The notes below the pieces were generated by a model. The model made no database searches. It was not told where the DNA came from and saw only the letters and a program-made list of their open reading frames with translations. Below, piece after piece: positions 22,190 through 34,456 of a stretch of 64,000 nucleotides of DNA (the first letter of the stretch is position 1; every line of letters starts with the position of its first letter). Position numbers and translations under genes: made by a program. Source of the stretch: Leptobrachium leishanense (Eukaryota > Chordata > Amphibia > Anura > Megophryidae); NCBI GenBank assembly GCA_009667805.1, contig CM019075.1:14833738-14897737 (forward strand). Reading direction: 5' to 3'.

Positions 22190-22331
22190 ATATAAATTTG
22201 ATAGGCCGTGTTAGTCTAGATGCCAAAATCACGAGTATAGCAGTACGTGGTGATACCTTTTTATTGGGCTAACGTTACATTTAAAAGACAAGCTTTCGAG
22301 AGTGTAAACTCTCTTCTTCAGGTCTGGAAGC

Positions 22332-22382
<51 letters not shown>

Positions 22383-22385
22383 GGA
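22190..22385. repeat. Repeat with hammerhead-like motif and TA/CA microsatellite
   Basis: GATAGGCCGTGTTAGTCTAG and ACCTTTTTATTGGGCTAACG are followed on the minus strand at 22287-22327 by CCTGAAGAAGAGAGTTTAC and ACTCTCGAAAGC, a hairpin closed by GAAA. A TA run then a CA run (22332-22382) follow. 22386-22990 is AT-rich with CACACA and GAGAGA words and no recognised gene. Confidence 0.55.
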
Positions 22386-23006
22386 CAGGAGGAAGGATAC
22401 GTATATATTGAATACAATATGTGTGACTGAATGCTTGATTTTATAATATATATCACACATTTTGTATTTCTCCATATATATGTATATCCTCCCTGTTCTC
22501 CTTTCATTTTTCTATATATTATAAATAAAATATAAATTTTTGTAATATATATATACATACATATATAAATCTAATACTGTATTTTATATATTGTGCATTT
22601 TCCTCTTCTCATTTCCTTATTGTGTGTGTATATAAGTATATCTATATATCTATCTGAGAGAGAGAGAGATAGATAAATACACAAACACGTACAATAAGGA
22701 AAGGAGGAGAGAGAAATATACAATATGGAAAACAAAATGTGTGAGATTGTATGTATATATATTCAATTCATACATAGAATAGGGGATGATTCCATATATA
22801 CAAAATATGTGATATATACATATATAGTGCAAAAGAATGCGCATAAGGATGGATACAATTTAAATAATAATCAATGAAATACATAAAAAGATCGTGAAGG
22901 AGAGGAGGGAGAGGCAGGGGCATCCAACATTAGGAATGAAAAGAAGGATATGATACAGTGTAGCAGCAGGCTAACAGGCCTTTTTACATACAGTGGATAG
23001 AAAAAG

Positions 23007-23037
<31 letters not shown>

Positions 23038-23099
23038 GCATGCGAGAAGTCCTGCACTCGTGAATAGAAAAAAAATGCCCGGTGCCCATCCGGCTTAAA

Positions 23100-23300
23100 T
23101 AGACAGAATTACGCAAGGTATGGACGGCACTCTCGGTCTTCCAAAATTACTGAATTTATTAGTAAAAAAGATCGAAGTTTCAGTCCACTAACCGTGGACT
23201 TTCATCAGGATATCCTGAACGTCGATCTTTTTTACTAATAAATTCAGAAATTTTGGAAGACCGAGAGTGCCGTCCATACCTTGCGTAATTGTGTCTATAT
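23100..23300. repeat. Palindrome with hammerhead-like loop
   Basis: Long arms (AATTACGCAAGGTATGGACG to AAAAAAGATCGA and its reverse complement) surround the loop at 23171-23228. On the minus strand the loop reads GATCGACGTTCAGG, ATATCCTGATGA, AGTCCAC-GGTTA-GTGGACT, GAAAC, TTCGATC. CTGATGA, a perfect 7-base hairpin stem and GAAA follow the hammerhead order, and the outer GATCGA/TCGATC pairs as a third stem with one mismatch. Ribozyme activity is not shown. Confidence 0.7.
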
Positions 23301-24595
23301 ATATATATAATATATATATACATATTATAAAAAGTCTACTTATACAACCATATTATTTTGCTTTTCTATTTTTCCTCCACCTAAAAGATTTCAGTTTGTT
23401 TTTCATTGAGTTGTACAGCTTATTGGTCACATTAAAGGTGGAAGAAGCTCTGAAATGATTCATCTTTGTCTCATTTTTTCCCAACACACAAACCTGACAT
23501 TTTAACAGGGGTGTGTAGACTTTTGCTATCCACTGTATAGCTTGATGATGTTTGGAAAGAGGGATGGGATATGATAAAACATAAGACAGAGGGGGAGAAG
23601 GAGGCAATATATTAAGATAATTAAATTGCCTCCTGGAAGCATTATCCATGTAAATAAGGAGGGCAGAATATGGATTCACACTGGGAATTTACAGGGTATG
23701 AGACACTAGACACACTAATTTCTTAGAGAATTCTAATGGCCACAGCCTTCCAGCAGAGGTGGCAGCAGCAAGGGTAGACATTAATTCCTGGGGTACATTT
23801 ACAAGCAGAAGGAATTAAGATTGATCTTTTCCGACTCGCTGCAGGAATAGTACGGTCCGGGTCTCCATGTTTGAGACCGGACTACCTGGCGTAAGACCAG
23901 AGAAAGGTTAGGAGAGGCCAGAGAGGTTAAGAAATAAAGGGAAAATAATATGAATATTGAATTACAAACAGTACACAGTTTGCATTTCCCTTCTCATTTC
24001 TTCCAGGTCAGGAAAGAAATCCCATTTCAAAAGCTTTTTTTGTGTTATATATATGTTTATATTAAAGGAACACTCTAATAACCCCCCTCTCTTTTTTGCT
24101 GACCTTAAATAATTGGATAGGTGTAGCTGTTTAGGACATAATGCTCACTTTCTCTCCCTCGGCGTGCCCTGCTCGACCCTGTCAGCTCAGAAGATTCCGA
24201 ATTATTAAGTCCCCACAGCTTTTCTACATAATTCTCGCAGATAGGCAATTTGCACAGTATAGGAATCGCAAATTGCATATTGCTTGGGATTTGTCCACTT
24301 TATGTATGTAGGTTCTATAGCGCCTGCATAGAATAATGGATCGGAGCTGCACGCGCATGCATAGAACCGATTGGCTACCTCTCAGTGACTTCTCGCTATA
24401 GAGTTTGGTCTCAGAGGGTGACGTCACTAGTGACCGATCTGGTAAACGGTAACCAGGATATTTAAGAAGTCCCAGTTACTGGTGACACTGCGAGGGGTGG
24501 AGGAAACTCCTCTGCTTCACTCAGTGATAAAAACAGATCGATGCCAGAGGGGGGGGGGCACTGCACACTTCCTGACCCCCTTTAAAACTCTAAAG
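23301..24595. other. No recognised gene
   Basis: AT-rich to mixed sequence with short open frames only. No repeat family could be assigned with confidence and no exon was seen. Confidence 0.4.
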
Positions 24596-24802
24596 CAGTG
24601 TTTCCCAAACCTGTCCTCAGGACACTCCGCCTCACCAGGTTTGCCAGATATCTGAAGCATAGAACAGGTTTGCTGCTCAGATTTGCTGAGATCTGCTGAG
24701 ATTTGCTGCTCAGTGACTGCAGGATTCAGTCCGCATTTCCCCAAGGTGATCTGCAAAATCTGGCCTGGTTGAGGGTCCCGAGGACAGGTTTGGGAAACAC
24801 TG
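24596..24802. mobile_element. hAT-type MITE (207 bases)
   Basis: Starts CAGTGTTTCCCAAACC and ends GGTTTGGGAAACACTG, a perfect inverted end. Flanks CTCTAAAG and CACTAAAG (7 of 8) are the 8-base duplication. An internal GAGATTTGCTG-type word is repeated. Related to the element at 15360. Confidence 0.92.
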
Positions 24803-25310
24803 CACTAAAGTGATTAGGATGAGTACAGTGTCTTTTTAAGAAAGAAAAAATATATCAATGAAGCATGAGATCAAAATAAAGAGGAAAGACTGGAAGGGGG
24901 TATAGACAACAAATATATGAAAATGGAAATGAGGGCAGACTTTGCATTTTATGTGACAAAAAACAGTTTATGTCAACAACAGAAAAGAAAAGGGAAGCAA
25001 AGAGCCATGGGGAAGGGGCAGAACAGGTTGGGAAAGCTAAAGGGTTAATTCACCGCACAGGGAATCGATACAGACAATTTTAAGGTCGAAACCAATTAAA
25101 AAAAAAAAAAAAAATCTCTGCCTCGTCCAATTATTTCAGAAAAACTATTTTTAGCTAATAGCTGCTAACATGTATAGATAGCAGGTGAAGAGGGATCTAT
25201 ACAGATATATGCGTGTTTGTATGTAGGCGTAAACATAAATATATACTATATAATACAGTAAATTTATTATACCAAAAAAGAAACAACAGAAAACAAACAA
25301 ATCCCTAGAT
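24803..25310. other. No recognised feature
   Basis: A-rich sequence including an A run near 25098. Nothing supported. Confidence 0.4.
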
Positions 25311-25448
25311 CAGGGCTGTGGTCCCCCAGATGTTGATGCCTACTTTACCCAGAATCCTTTCGATGCAATAGATGACCGGGGAGACGGGGAACCAAGGGGG
25401 TTGTAGTTCAGAAATATCTGGGGGGGGGGCAGAGTTTGAGATCGCTGC
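25311..25448. mobile_element. ACTACA-type MITE
   Basis: TCAGGGCTGTGGTCCCCCAG begins it, and GTTGTAGTTCAGAAATATCT with GCAGAGTTTGAGATCGCTG ends it, with CCAGAATCCTTTCGATGCAA inside. It matches the right half of the copies near 9.5 kb. Confidence 0.7.
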
Positions 25449-26287
25449 CCCAGAACTTTTGTTCCATCTCATTTCCATTAGGTTCCATTTCTATCTTTTA
25501 GGATTAGTTCCTGGTTTAGTGAATTGCCGTGCACACGTTAGGCTCTGTTCCCCTCTTCGCATTAAGATATTGGCCGGAGCCAACGTGCCAGTCACTCCAG
25601 ACGGTATCCTAATGGCTGGATAAGCCATTCTGACCATCCTGCAAGCTGTGCTTTTGCTCTAGCACCCCTCTCAGGAGTGTAGTCCTAAAAATAAAATAAG
25701 TTTGGGAACTCCAAGATTTCTGCTCCCCAATGACATGTAACGTGTTGGGCTTAACCCACCATCCTACAATCAAATTTGATAATAATGCTTTAATATAATG
25801 ATGGGTTTTGTTTTAGGGAATAATTATGATAATTGTAGTAAATGTCATTTTTCTGGTGACTTATTAATTATACATATGAGTGAAACCTATGAGGACCCCC
25901 ACCCCTAATAAGACTTGGTCAGGCCAGCACTTTCAGCGTTGCCCCACGCCACCATACATAAATCAAGGGAAAATAGTACCAGCAGCCCTCTAACGCTGTA
26001 CGCTGTTAAATTCTGTAATAAAACAAAATATGTATGGACGGTGCTTGCTGCTGGGAAGGCACGGGGGGGGACATGATCTTACACGGCTGAGTGCAGAATA
26101 GCTGGACTTTACTCCTTTTATGAAAGAATAACATGGTGCCAGAGTTCAGCTTCTGCATCAACTTCGTTGTCAGTTTCTGAATCGCTGAAGTTCACTGAAA
26201 TAGCAACACTGTTGTTTTTTAAATTCTGTTAACAACAACAACGACTATTGCTGCCACATTGGTGCTTGGTGAAAAGCCCCCAATTCA

Positions 26288-26419
26288 TTGATGGTGAACC
26301 CCGGCACCCCAGATGTTTTGAAACTAAATGTCCTATGACGCTCCAACAGCCTTAAGGCTCGGTACCATGGGACATGTAGTTCTGTAACATTTGGGGTGCC
26401 AAGGGTAGACGTCACTGCT
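26288..26419. mobile_element. ACTACA-type MITE
   Basis: Inverted arms GGCACCCCAGATGTTTTG and AACATTTGGGGTGCC around ACTAAATGTCCTATGACGC. 25449-26287 otherwise holds nothing recognised. Confidence 0.75.
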
Positions 26420-26698
26420 GTAGGGTGACACAAACAAGCTTTTCGTGATGCCTTCTAGGCCTCCATCCATTCCATGGGTAACACGTTAAGTTACGTTTCA
26501 GAAACAACTTACCCCATTTTCGGAGACCACCAGCAGGTGGTGTGGAGGAGCGGGTTGGAGGATTTTGGCAGCCAAAGTGAGGTTAGGTCTCCTGGATTTT
26601 ATATGTCCTGAAGTGCTTTTCAACATAAAAAAAGAAAGGGCTGCAATTAATCGCTCAACACTACATACACGTACAGACAATGAAAATACATAGAGACA

Positions 26699-26961
26699 CA
26701 GTATCTGACAGGAGTGAGGACACCGCTCACATTTTTGTAAATATTTTATTCATCTTTTCATGTGACAGCTCCGAAGAATTGACACTTTGTTACAATGTAA
26801 AGAAGTGAGTGCACAGCTTGTATAACAGGGTAAATTTACTGTCCCTCAAAATAACTCAACACACACAGCTATTAATGTCTTTCTTCAGTGCTGTCACATG
26901 AAAAGATATAATAAAATATTTACAAAAATGTGACGGGTGTACTCACTTCTGTGAGATACTG
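26699..26961. mobile_element. Internally deleted Tc1-like MITE
   Basis: CAGTATCTGACAGGAGTGAG at the left and CTCACTTCTGTGAGATACTG at the right are inverted, and long inverted arms continue inside (TTTTCATGTGACAGC and GCTGTCACATGAAAAG). TA follows on the right and CA precedes on the left, so the TA duplication has one mutation. The transposase has been lost. Same family as 21888. Confidence 0.85.
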
Positions 26962-28861
26962 TACACAGCTATAGATACATAGACATTGATATTGATATAG
27001 ATGAAAAACAGTTGTACCTGCAGCACGCTGCGGATTACTGGAATGCTTTCCATAGTCATATTGTCTGTCACTTATTTTTTATTTGTATTTCATCACCTTT
27101 AACTGTGACATATATTTTTAGGATGGGGAGACTCTCTTTTAAAATTTATTTTAGGTATGAATGCCCCATAAATAATTATTATTGTATTCTTTCGAGATAA
27201 AATGGAAATTTTCCCATTGCTGCTATGTATTATGTGTATATTACTAGCAGGAACTCTTGGGAACTCAGCTCCTCCACTGTTTTGTCAGGATGGAACGGAG
27301 TTCACTTTTGGCAAAAACTTTAAAAAAGTTTTAGAAGGTTTTATGTTTCCTTAATAAATCAGAAATATATTGGGCCGGACCCTATAACATAGTTAACGCT
27401 AACGTTAGTTCTCAGCCGTGTGAGCGTTAATGTTAGGTTAAGTGGCCCTAGCGCGGGCGCACCATATTACATTCCGAATGATAACAGGTTAAAAAACCCG
27501 TTAGCGATTTGGAGATTGCGCTTTTCAGCACGAGCTTACAGTACTTTGCGCTCTCTATGCTTAACATGGGGAGCACAAAGAGTTAATTAGCATTAGGATT
27601 ATAAAGTCCTAACTACGTCCCGCTGCGGTTACTGAAAAGTTACTCACAGCTTGGAGCTGTTGCTAAGAGATACGGCTTCTGTAGAATCAGTTATCACCAG
27701 CTACAAATCCCCCCAAAAATCAGATACTCACCTCTCATCCCGCGTGAGAACGGCAGCCAGATCCGCCTCTTCTGGCTGCCGGGAACAGAGTGAGACTAGG
27801 AGGGAAAAAGTCCCCAGTCTCCCTCCGCCTTCCATTCTCGCTGACCTGCCAGATTTCGCGAGAGGTGAGATCCTGCAGGTCATGTGACCCGGCAGTCAGA
27901 GCCTCAATGGAGTCCTATGGACTCCAAGGAGGGGATATTCGGGCGGTGCGTTAGCGCTGCATTACGGGGCAGGCTGCTGAATCAGCACCTGCCCTGTAAG
28001 ATGTAGCTAAAACGGGGACGCTAAGGAGAAACTTGCAGGGGCAGGTTTTCCTTCTTAGCGTCCCGGGTTTTAGCAGGCACAATGTAATAGCACCAATTGT
28101 AGCTGTGGGTTATATGTGGCATGTCAATGGTTAATTGGGGAGCAGAAATCTTGAGAGTTCCCACACTTATTTTTGAATTAGACCTATATATATTACTAGT
28201 TTTCGTTACATCATGCTCTTCACCTTAAATCACACACAATGCACCCTAATATAGACCCCTGAGGCACCAGTCCACTCCTGTATACCCCACTCTGGATTAA
28301 AATATGGGATGCCCGAACCCAGGACTGCCATCAGAATTCTTGGGGTTCCTTACTAAACCATTGGTCAGGGCCCCTTCCCATCAGCTGCTTAAGTTAGTAA
28401 ACTAACAAGTAAGTCCTTTTGGCTCCTCTTCTCCTCCAGTAAAGAGATAAAAAGTGTTCCTTGGCCGGCCAGCTTTCACTCTGCAGCCCTACCTGCCGCA
28501 GATCATACTAATCACTCCCTAAAAGAAGAGTCGGGGTGCTTTTACTGGCTCCAGATGCCTCGGCCCACCAGGAAATTGTTGCAGTCTTGGTGGGCCAGTC
28601 CTTGGTGACATGGGGTATCCTTACGGTAACAGAATGGTATGGCTGTAGGTGGCGCTTCTAAATTAAGGAGTGGAGCAAGGCAGGAAAAGGGTTGGCCTGG
28701 TTAAGGTTATGGAGGAGAGGCAGAGGCAATGTGAATTGGAGAAAGGATGAGACACAAAGGGCAACACACCAGGAGAGTTACAGGAGACACAAGACATCAG
28801 GCAGGCAGGATCACTAAAAGCAGAGGGCATGGGTGGAGGCTGAGAAGAGAACACGACTGGA
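26962..28861. other. Unassigned, with possible decayed repeats
   Basis: 27249-27330 (TCCTCCACTGTTTTGTCAGG) and 28115-28185 (GGAGCAGAAATCTTGAGAG) look like decayed pieces of the CAGGGGTCAAGTC hAT family. 27370-28100 contains TTAACGCTAACGTTAG and GACGCTAAGGAGAA words suggesting another transposon. No exon was found. Confidence 0.4.
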
Positions 28862-30190
28862 GGCTTGGAAGGGAACAAGGCAGAGGCTAGACGTTTGAAG
28901 GGAACACGGCAGAGGCTAGAGGTTTGAAGGGAACACGGCAGAGGCTAGAAGTTTGAAGGGAACACGGCAGAGGCTAGAAGTTTGAAGGGAACACGGCAGA
29001 GGCTAGAAGTTTGAAGGGAATACGGCAGAGGCTAGAAGTTTGGAGGGAACACGGCAGAGGCTAGAAGTTTGAAGGGAATACGGCAGAGGCTAGAAGTTTG
29101 AAGGGAACACGGCAGAGGCTAGAAGTTTGAAGGGAATACGGCAGAGGCTAGAAGTTTGAAGGGAACATGGCAGAGGCTAGAGGTTTGAAGGAACACGGCA
29201 GATGCTAGAGTTTGAAGGGAACACGGCAGAGGCTAGAAGTTTGAAGGGAACACGGCAGAGGCTAGAAGTTTGAAGGGAATACGGCAGAGGCTAGAAGTTT
29301 GAAGGGAACACGGCAGAGGCTAGAAGTTTGAAGGGAATACGGCAGAGGCTAGAAGTTTGAAGGGAACATGGCAGAGGCTAGAGGTTTGAAGGGAACACGG
29401 CAGAGGCTAGAGGTTTGAAGGGAACACGGCAGAGGCTAGAAGTTTGAAGGGAATACGGCAGAGGCTAGAAGTTTGAAGGGAACACGGCAGAGGCTAGAGG
29501 TTTGAAGGGAACACGGCAGAGGCTAGAGGTTTGAAGGGAACACGGCAGAGGCTAGAAGTTTGAAGGGAATACGGCAGAGGCTAGAAGTTTGAAGGGAACA
29601 CGGCAGAGGCTAGAGGTTTGAAGGGAACACGGCAGAGGCTAGAGGTTTGAAGGGAACACGGCAGAGGCTAGAGGTTTGAAGGGAACACGGCAGAGGCTAG
29701 AGGTTTGAAGGGAACACGGCAGAGGCTAGAAGTTTGAAGGGAATACGGCAGAGGCTAGAAGTTTGAAGGAACACGGCAGAGGCTAGAGGTTTGAAGGGAA
29801 CACGGCAGAGGCTAGAGGTTTGAAGGGAACACGGCAGAGGCTAGAAGTTTGAAGGGAATACGGCAGAGGCTAGAAGTTTGAAGGGAACACGGCAGAGGCT
29901 AGAGGTTTGAAGGGAACACGGCAGAGGCTAGAGGTTTGAAGGGAACACGGCAGAGGCTAGAGGTTTGAAGGGAACACGGCAGAGGCTAGAGGTTTGAAGG
30001 GAACACGGCAGAGGCTAGAGGTTTGAAGGGAACACGGCAGAGGCTAGAGGTTTGAAGGGAACACGGCAGAGGCTAGAGGTTTGAAGGGAACACGGCAGAG
30101 GCTAGAAGTTTGAAGGGAACACGGCAGAGGCTAGAGGTTTGAAGGGAACACGGCAGAGGCTAGAGGTTTGAAGGGAACACGGCAGAGGCT
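28862..30190. repeat. 29-base minisatellite, about 45 copies
   Basis: Unit GAGGCTAGAAGTTTGAAGGG AACACGGCA. Two variable positions (AGAAG/AGAGG and AATAC/AACAC) define unit types that occur in runs, so the array records local duplications. A few units lack one base (for example near 29192 and 29765). Confidence 0.97.
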
Positions 30191-30477
30191 GGATGCTTCG
30201 GGGGGGGGGGGGGAGCAGGGTAGACAGGGAGCAGGCTTCTTGGTGAGCAGTTTACACCTGTGCTTGGCGTTGCCTCATGGGAGCTCCACCCTTATTTCCG
30301 GAACCACGGGGCTGGAAGTGGGAGCACCTGTGGCTGCCTGTAGGAGAGTCAGCATGTGAAATTGCTAGACCTGGTCTGGAAAGCACAGGTCATAGCAGGA
30401 AAGGTGCTGCCGGCAGGAAGGGGCATGGGTCTGATTTATGGTGATATCTGGCAGGGGTCGTGACATACTGTAAGGCA

Positions 30478-30565
30478 TGGGTCAGCAATCTCATTAGGTT
30501 GGTTGAGCTTCATGGGAAATGTAGTCCCAAAATATCTGGAGGGTCAAGGTTGCTGACCCCCTGCT
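30478..30565. mobile_element. ACTACA-type MITE, short copy
   Basis: GGGTCAGCAATCTCATTAGG and TTCATGGGAAATGTAGTCCC, ending GGTCAAGGTTGCTGACCC. The left arm is shortened. 30191-30477 and 30566-31349 contain a G run and a C run but nothing else recognised. Confidence 0.7.
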
Positions 30566-31349
30566 GTAAGCCTTTGTGATATGTCCTTGCTTTAAAACAC
30601 CCAACCACCCCGTCTCACTGAACGCACACAGCACACAGGCACGGTAATGGCTCCATTCATTATGTATTAATTGTTTGCCTTGTATTTGTCACCTGGTTAC
30701 CCCCCTGAAAACACCCTGCACTCGGCTCCTTTATAATTTATACTTTGAGAGAATACGTCGTCTTGATTAATTCCGACAAGGCGACGCTTTACGGTATCCG
30801 ACAGATCTAATGTCTCTAGACCTAACCCCGAGGTGCGCACGATTAGGGGCCAATCATGGCGAATGAGGAAATTAATAGAAGGTTTCCCTGGGCGTTTGTA
30901 ACTGCCAGATGCAGCCGTTATAGAAATTATTTCTACCTCTTTGCAGCGCAGCCGATGTCTTATAAAACATATAATAAACAGGTGACCCCCCGCTCGCTTT
31001 ATATATAGTGCAAACACTGGCGAGAGGCCAGGAAATAATCTCACATATTCTTAATAACAACATAAAGACCCGAAGTGCAGGGCATATCCCCCCCCCCCCG
31101 GCCAGGACACCTCCAAATGTGTCCCCCCAAAAAAATCAACAGAAATAGAAAAAAAAAAGGAAGTGATAACTTAAATTAGCCTGAGTATCCCTCAGTGCAG
31201 GTTTTGGATTGTGAGCTCTTGAGCAGGGTCCTCCCTCCTTCTGTTCCATGTGTGTATATTTGTTATTCTGTCTCTCCCATTATACAGCGCTAAGGAATTT
31301 GTTGGCGCTTTATAAATACTTGTAATTGTAACTGTGTCCTGCCGACGCA

Positions 31350-31972
31350 TACAGGGCCGTATCCCACAGGTATGATTAGGCTTAGCAATCGAGACGCACA
31401 ACACAGACGTTATCAGTTGAATTATTGTATGTCTCCAGCCTCGACGTTAAAGACGACATGCCGACCTTAGCGTCTCGCGTTCCTTACTGCATTTGGCGTC
31501 TCCTATACTTAACGTGGGAAGCACAAGTCGTTAAGAAATGCGAGAATAGCGACCTATTCCAAAGTGCTGAATGAACGCAACACCTCAGTGCAAACCATGG
31601 GAATGTAACCCCGCCTAAAAGCTGGTGTGACGCTCATAACAACACGTAAACCCTGGTGTATCCTCCCTGAGCAGGTGAAGTCTGTGGAGCAGTTACGACT
31701 CTGGTTAAGTTTACACCAGGGCTGAGATACACACACAGGGGGTTAAGGAGCGTTAGCTGCGCCAGCCAGCGTAAACTTTCAGCAGCGCCAGCTGGTAATT
31801 TCACTGCTCCCCACACTGCATAACGTCTCACTAAGAGATTTTACCTTCTCCAGCCGACTTTAGCGTCTTGGTTGGAATACAGATGTTATATGGGAGATGC
31901 TAATGGGTAACGGCCGGCGCACGATTTTTCCGTTAGCGTCTGTTAACGACAAGCTTGGAATAGGGCCCATGG
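31350..31972 (+). repeat. Unclassified about 620-base dispersed repeat
   Basis: Begins CAGGGCCGTATCCCACAGG and ends AAGCTTGGAATAGGGCCC, so the termini are roughly inverted. It contains TATTCCAAAGTGCTGAATG, GTGTGACGCTCATAAC and GTTAAGTTTACACCAGGGC. Relatives lie at 12421 (inverted) and 34567. It is non-coding, and the superfamily is unknown. Confidence 0.7.
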
Positions 31973-32079
31973 TGTACATAACATACAAAAAGAGACAAAA
32001 ACACATGTAAAAGAGCTGATCTATCAATCTGTCAGTAGGAAATGATATACAAATGGTATCTGTGAGGGCGTTGCCAACT

Positions 32080-32905
32080 CATTCGTTCCACGAGCAATTC
32101 ACTCATTGTTTGGGCCGACAGCGTGAAGTGACACACACCAATGAGTCAAACTAATTCCCACAATGCACCTGGGAGTACACCAAATAAATGTGATGATCAT
32201 GTGGAACTGTATATAAAAAAAAACACCATATCATTTAATACATCAATGAATATAACGTGATATAATTCCTCACATTCAGGTGTTGGCCAGAAAATGGAAT
32301 CTAACCCAAATCTCACTGAGATAAAGACAGTGGTACTCATGATCCATGGCTCCGCATCTCTTTAAATGTGGGTAGAAGGTACTTCCGGTAAGGACAGCAG
32401 CTGGGAACGGCTGTAGCATAGGGCCAACACGTTTCACTCTGCGTCTTGGGCTTTCTCTACTTTCTACCAGCGTAGAAAGAGATGCAGAGTCTCTTTCCAT
32501 GTGTCGAGTCTCCTTTTAAATCAGGCATCTCTAACTTCAGCCCCCCCATATATTTCTGAACTACGACTCCCATGACTCTCTGGCCATCTCTCCCATCCAA
32601 AGAATTCTGGGAATTGTAGGCCGTCAACATCTGGGGAACTCTGCTTTAAATGATGCGCACTATTGTGCTTTTATTTTTTTTACTTTTCACATGATCGCCT
32701 CGTTTATTTGGAGTACTCCAAGGTGCGTTGTGGGGGATTGGTCTGATCGCTTGGTGTGTGTCACATTGTGCTCTCTGGCTGAGCATTGTGGGATTTGCTC
32801 GTGGATCGCGTGAACTGAATGGCCTCACAGACACAGTTTGTATAAGATTTCATGTTTTATATTCTCGTGACCTACGGCGCCGCGCCTCTTTCCATGTTGG
32901 TAGAG
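32080..32905. repeat. Inverted-repeat element with nested MITE
   Basis: GGAGTACACCAAATAAATG and ATGATCATGTGG (about 32171-32205) recur inverted as CATGATCGCCTCGTTTATTTGGAGTACTCC (split here as two words) near 32690-32720. ACGAGCAA and ACACACACC also have inverted partners. The ACTACA-type MITE at 32521-32650 sits in the loop. Confidence 0.6.
32521..32650. mobile_element. ACTACA-type MITE
   Basis: AGGCATCTCTAACTTCAGCC, GAACTACGACTCCCATGACT and AATTGTAGGCCGTCAACATC with inverted ends. Same subfamily as the copy at 9470. Confidence 0.75.
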
Positions 32906-33038
32906 AGTAATTCCTGTCAAGGATGAGCACAGCTATTCATGATTAAAAACATTCATGTTTTCAGTCTGGCACCCCCCACAACTTGAAATGTCACCAGCCG
33001 TCACAGAGACCCCGGCCAGGCAATCACTGGCTCTTAGG

Positions 33039-33321
33039 CAGGGGTCAAGTCAAGGGGGAACGCATGGAATGCAGTTCAACACTATTTTTGTAGTTCCCAT
33101 TGGTCCCACTCATTAAAAAGCTCGTATTCAGTGTTCAAACATATCTATCCTTGTTAAGGCATAATAAATATAGACATTTATCACATATTTTTGCCAAAAT
33201 CCACATATATATATAGAATTTAACAGATTTGAGTGTGTGTTCCTGTCAAGTGTGAGATGATAATTGGGAGAAATTTCTGTGAGTTGCCTGACTTCTTTTT
33301 TTTTATACAACTTGACCCCTG
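33039..33321. mobile_element. hAT-type MITE, copy 2 of 4
   Basis: CAGGGGTCAAGTCAAGGGGG to CAACTTGACCCCTG, flanked by CTCTTAGG and CTCTTTGG (7 of 8 match). 283 bases, non-coding. Confidence 0.88.
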
Positions 33322-33550
33322 CTCTTTGGATTTTACCCCTGGCTCCTAAATGTATGAAATATTCTACACAATTCTATAGAAGAAGAGATTTGCTTGGCTC
33401 CTATAAATTTGTAGCGGGCTGGAAGGTTCTCTTATAAAGTTTGATAAGAATGTGTCAAGCCTGGTTGTTGCATAGTCTGTATTTGTATTGTATACCGGTG
33501 TCATTGATAATTTATATTATATATATGTGCAATGATGTTAGTAATGTAAA

Positions 33551-33829
33551 CAGGGGGCAGGTCGATCAGGAACGCCATTCCTCCACTATTTTAGCAGGAG
33601 GAATGGAGTTCCCAAACACCATAAAGCTTTTATACAGATGTCCAATCGTATGTTTCCTTGTTAAGTCACCGTACGCACATGATTTACCAACTTATTGTTA
33701 CCTAAAACCCAGCCTATACCTGGAAATATATATTTTAAATCAAGCTTTTAAGTGCAAGATGAAAAACATTCGTTGGGTGGCAGAAATCTTGGTGAGGTGC
33801 CGCACTTATTATTTAGGACTTGACCTCTG
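33551..33829. mobile_element. hAT-type MITE, copy 3 of 4
   Basis: CAGGGGGCAGGTCG to GGACTTGACCTCTG, flanked by AATGTAAA and ATTGTAAA (7 of 8 match). It ends 84 bases before coding exon 2. Confidence 0.85.
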
Positions 33830-33913
33830 ATTGTAAAAATTCACAAATTTTGCATTTACAGAAGTCTTAAATTCTATGTGTAATGACAGTATGTACCTGT
33901 TTCTGTGTTGCAG

Positions 33914-33996
33914 GATGCGCTTTCCTCACGTACTGTGCCCGGGAGTCTGCGCTTAAGGCCCAGAGCGCCCTGCACGAGCAGAAGACCCTGCCAGGG
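33914..33996 (+). CDS. celf3: CELF3-like RNA-binding protein, coding exon 2
   Basis: This exon is exactly 83 bases, the size known for the equivalent exon in CELF genes. It encodes, after completing a glycine codon, [20 protein letters not shown] and then EQKTLPG. That is the RNP1 strand and second helix of RRM1, the part that contacts RNA. The acceptor is TTTCTGTGTTGCAG and the donor is GTAAGC. It joins exon 1 in phase, so the intron lies inside the RNP1 motif. The next exon would start with the conserved NRPIQVKPAD stretch, which I could not find downstream in the window. Sequence is preserved with no lesion although MITEs and arrays crowd both sides, as expected under purifying selection. 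Confidence 0.93.
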
Positions 33997-34456
33997 GTAA
34001 GCAATCACCTCCTCCATCCATCTGTCCAATGTCTCTGAATTGCTGATTCCATGTTTTGCAGACCTGTGCATCCTTGTGCCTTTGGCAACTGAGGGGTTAA
34101 AACAAATTGTCATGATTTTACTGGTTATTGAAAATAAAACATTACAGGTTTTTTATTTTTAAAGCCTTTTTCTCTGTTATATTATTATATAGATAAATCA
34201 GTTAATCTGTCTCCAGGCTCCCCCACGCACCATAGGAGCCGCCATCTTTAAATCCGTTTCGGTCAGAGTCTCAACTCATCCATTAGTAGACCATTATCAC
34301 CGTGAAATCAAGTCACGGCATGGTTTTTGAGATGCCGGTGCGCGTATGGTTGGGATTCTTAAATTTGTACTTGTTCTCATCACCTGAGGGTCTTCTTGGG
34401 GATAAGTGGAGCTTCTGACCAAAGAGGACTTGGACGTGGCAGCTCCCGGGGCTCTA

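Larger units (their letters stand above)
3588..33913 (+). other. Intron 1 of the CELF-like gene (about 30.3 kb)
   Basis: Bounded by the donor GTAAAG at 3588 and the acceptor TTTCTGTGTTGCAG ending at 33913, with phase-1 joining that restores a GGA glycine codon. It holds the CR1 LINE, several MITEs and several minisatellites described separately. No further exon of this gene is needed between the two, because the joined protein is continuous across RRM1. Confidence 0.88.
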
